In this document: positions 6,865-7,962 of the stretch, one piece after another
Position numbering within the stretch: position 1 is the stretch's first letter
How the letters are laid out: the number at the start of each line of letters is the position of its first letter
NCBI GenBank assembly: GCA_937967765.1
Contig: CALCML010000137.1
Coordinates: 1 to 7,962, forward strand
Source: an uncultured Carnobacterium sp.
GTDB lineage: Bacteria; Bacillota; Bacilli; Lactobacillales; Aerococcaceae
DNA: 7,962 bases
Reading direction: 5' to 3'
Position numbers and translations under genes: made by a program
Notes under the pieces: generated by a model
Database searches by the model: none
Told to the model about the DNA's origin: nothing
The model's input: the letters and a program-made list of their open reading frames with translations, nothing else

Positions 6865-6906
6865 TTGGTGAAAATTCTTATAGGAATTTGGTTTATTAAA
6901 AGATGA
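6865..6906 (+). CDS. Possible 12-13 codon peptide before tmk
   Basis: A strong purine-rich site (GGGGGAGG, 6852-6859) precedes TTG at 6865 and GTG at 6868, which open a short frame encoding (M)VKILIGIWFIKR and ending at TGA 6904-6906. Spacing is 5 nt to the TTG and 8 nt to the GTG. It could be a leader peptide, a small hydrophobic peptide, or the remnant of a lost gene upstream of tmk. The 3' end lies just before the tmk -10 box. Evidence is limited to the site and the frame. Confidence 0.25.
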   Translation: MVKILIGIWFIKR

Positions 6907-6920
6907 AAATATCGTATAAT
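6892..6920 (+). promoter_or_regulatory. Predicted promoter for tmk
   Basis: A perfect TATAAT -10 box lies at 6915-6920. At the ideal 17-bp spacing the -35 position reads TTTATT (6892-6897), a poor match; TTGGTT at 6888-6893 is closer to consensus but 21 bp away. Transcription would begin near 6927, leaving a leader of about 25 nt. Confidence 0.5.
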
Positions 6921-6951
6921 AGAAAAGAAATTGAAAGGAATGGGGGATAAT

Positions 6952-7599
6952 ATGAAAGGATTGTTTATCACGATGGAAGGTCCTGATGGCGCTGGGAAAA
7001 CAACTGTCATCAACCAACTGATTCCTTTGTTACAAAAACACGCGCTCGTGGATATTGTTTCAACAAGAGAACCTGGTGGAAGTCGCATTGCTGAAGATAT
7101 TCGTAAAGTCATTCTGGATGTGAACAACACCGAAATGGATGAACGGACAGAAGCGATTTTATATGCAGCGGGTCGTCGCCAGCATTTAAAAGATCGTATC
7201 TTACCAAACTTAGAAAAAGGAAATATTGTTTTTTGTGATCGTTTTGTCGATAGCTCTTTGGTATATCAAGGAGTGGCTCGTGGGATTGGTGTAGAAGAAG
7301 TTGCACAGTTAAATCATTTTGCAACGGATGGCCTAGAACCAAGCACGACGCTTTACTTAGATGTGCCGGCTGAAGTTGGATTGGAACGTATTCATAAAGC
7401 AAGAGGGAACCGTCAATTTGACCGCTTAGATCAAGAAGGATTAAGCTTCCATACGATGGTTCGCAATGGATATTTAGAGTTAGTAGAAAAATATCCAGAA
7501 AGAATTGTATCGATTGATGCGACAAAATCCATTGAAGAAGTCGTGGAAGAGTGCTTCCGCGTTTTAGTGGAACGTTACCCAAAATATTTTACAAAATAG
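6952..7599 (+). CDS. tmk: Thymidylate kinase
   Basis: Cytoplasmic dTMP kinase that converts dTMP to dTDP with ATP, essential for dTTP supply. The protein has 215 aa, normal for the family. The P-loop is G10-PDG-A-G15-K16-T17, the TREPGG dTMP-site motif is at 38-43, the DR-type motif is FCDRFVDSS at 94-102, and the arginine-containing lid runs R151 to R158 (RGNRQFDR). I chose the ATG at 6952, with GGGGG at 6942-6946 just upstream and the usual MKGLFITMEG beginning; an in-frame TTG at 6931 and ATG at 6940 would add residues not typical of the family. A TATAAT box lies 32 bp upstream. It heads the tmk-darA-holB group, and its stop overlaps the next ribosome binding site. Confidence 0.97.
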   Translation: MKGLFITMEGPDGAGKTTVINQLIPLLQKHALVDIVSTREPGGSRIAEDIRKVILDVNNTEMDERTEAILYAAGRRQHLKDRILPNLEKGNIVFCDRFVDSSLVYQGVARGIGVEEVAQLNHFATDGLEPSTTLYLDVPAEVGLERIHKARGNRQFDRLDQEGLSFHTMVRNGYLELVEKYPERIVSIDATKSIEEVVEECFRVLVERYPKYFTK

Positions 7600-7611
7600 G
7601 AGAATGAAATC

Positions 7612-7941
7612 ATGAAATTATTAATTGCGATTGTACAAGATAAAGATGCACATTTATTAGGAGATGAGTTTGCACAAGCAAATATTCGCGCAACTCGTTT
7701 ATCAACAACAGGTGGATTTTTACGCGCAGGAAACACTACTTTCATCATCGGGATTGAAGAAGAACGTGTAGAAGAAGCGTTAGATATCATTAAAGAAAAT
7801 TGCCAATCACGCGAACAAATGACTGTGCCACCAGTGCATATCGACAGCATGCTTGATAGCGCGCTAACAACTCCAGTTCCAGTTCGTGTAGGTGGAGCTA
7901 CAGTATTCGTATTACCTGTAGACTCATTCTTCCGTTTCTAA
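7612..7941 (+). CDS. darA: Cyclic-di-AMP receptor protein DarA/PstA (YaaQ)
   Basis: Small cytoplasmic PII-like protein, 109 aa, which forms trimers and binds the second messenger cyclic di-AMP; its downstream targets are largely unknown. The sequence is typical along its whole length. Residues N24, R26, T28, F36, L37, N41 and G47 (in NIRATRLSTTGGFLRAGN and GNTTFIIG) coincide with the positions I recall as forming the ligand pocket in the Staphylococcus aureus and Bacillus subtilis structures, and the C-terminus ends in the usual PVDSFFRF-type tail. AGGAGA at 7598-7603, overlapping the tmk stop, is 8 nt before the ATG. The tmk-darA-holB order is widely conserved in Firmicutes, which supports the call. 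Also named pstA or yaaQ. Confidence 0.96.
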   Translation: MKLLIAIVQDKDAHLLGDEFAQANIRATRLSTTGGFLRAGNTTFIIGIEEERVEEALDIIKENCQSREQMTVPPVHIDSMLDSALTTPVPVRVGGATVFVLPVDSFFRF

Positions 7942-7942
7942 G

Positions 7943-7962
7943 ATGGAAAAGATGCAAGAAGC
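7943..7962 (+). CDS. holB: Start of a gene, probably holB (DNA polymerase III delta prime)
   Basis: An ATG one base after the darA stop opens a frame reading MEKMQE and runs off the window. Too little is present to identify it by sequence. The call rests on the conserved tmk-darA-holB order and on the resemblance of this short beginning to lactic acid bacterial delta prime subunits. No clear Shine-Dalgarno precedes it, which would fit translational coupling to darA; an alternative ATG lies at 7952. Confidence 0.5.

Noticed and set aside
6642..6899. 85-codon plus-strand and 63-codon minus-strand frames across the intergenic region
   Set aside because: Both arise from the inverted-repeat arms; the two translations even share similar segments because the DNA is self-complementary. 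Neither has a convincing start.

Overview
The window looks like chromosomal DNA from a low-GC, Gram-positive bacterium, most likely of the order Lactobacillales. The evidence is AT-rich codon use, purine-rich Shine-Dalgarno sites, a Firmicutes-type lipoprotein signal, CcpA-type cre sites, and a tmk-darA-holB gene order typical of Firmicutes. A Carnobacteriaceae genus such as Granulicatella is a guess from general impression; no marker here proves it.

Region 1 (1-681): a YczE/YitT-type integral membrane protein gene, closed by a strong intrinsic terminator. Region 2 (682-828): a dense control region with a plausible sigma-A promoter, two good cre-like sites, and a 16/21-identical tandem 21-bp repeat abutting the -35 box. 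Region 3 (829-6562): a five-gene sugar operon. It encodes a lipoprotein solute-binding protein, two MalF/MalG-type permeases, a GH112 galacto-N-biose/lacto-N-biose phosphorylase, and a 60-aa two-helix membrane protein whose start overlaps the phosphorylase stop (ATGA). A 52-nt hairpin lies between the binding-protein gene and the permease genes, and a perfect 17-bp hairpin follows the last gene.

The operon reads as a uptake-and-phosphorolysis route for Gal-beta-1,3-HexNAc disaccharides (mucin core or milk-glycan fragments). The lipoprotein captures the sugar, the permeases import it, and the GH112 enzyme splits it with phosphate into galactose 1-phosphate and free N-acetylhexosamine. No ABC ATPase, N-acetylhexosamine kinase or Leloir enzyme is present, so these must come from elsewhere in the genome.

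Region 4 (6563-6951): about 390 bases with no convincing conventional gene, dominated by a large fold-back. Arms at 6552-6674 and 6766-6855 are imperfect inverted copies giving about 74 possible base pairs, with a further perfect-looking hairpin in the middle. It could be a MITE-like palindromic element or a structured RNA; I do not recognise a named family. A 13-codon ORF with a strong ribosome binding site and a tmk promoter follow. Region 5 (6952-7962): housekeeping genes for thymidylate kinase, the cyclic-di-AMP receptor protein DarA/PstA, and the first codons of what is probably holB (DNA polymerase III delta prime).
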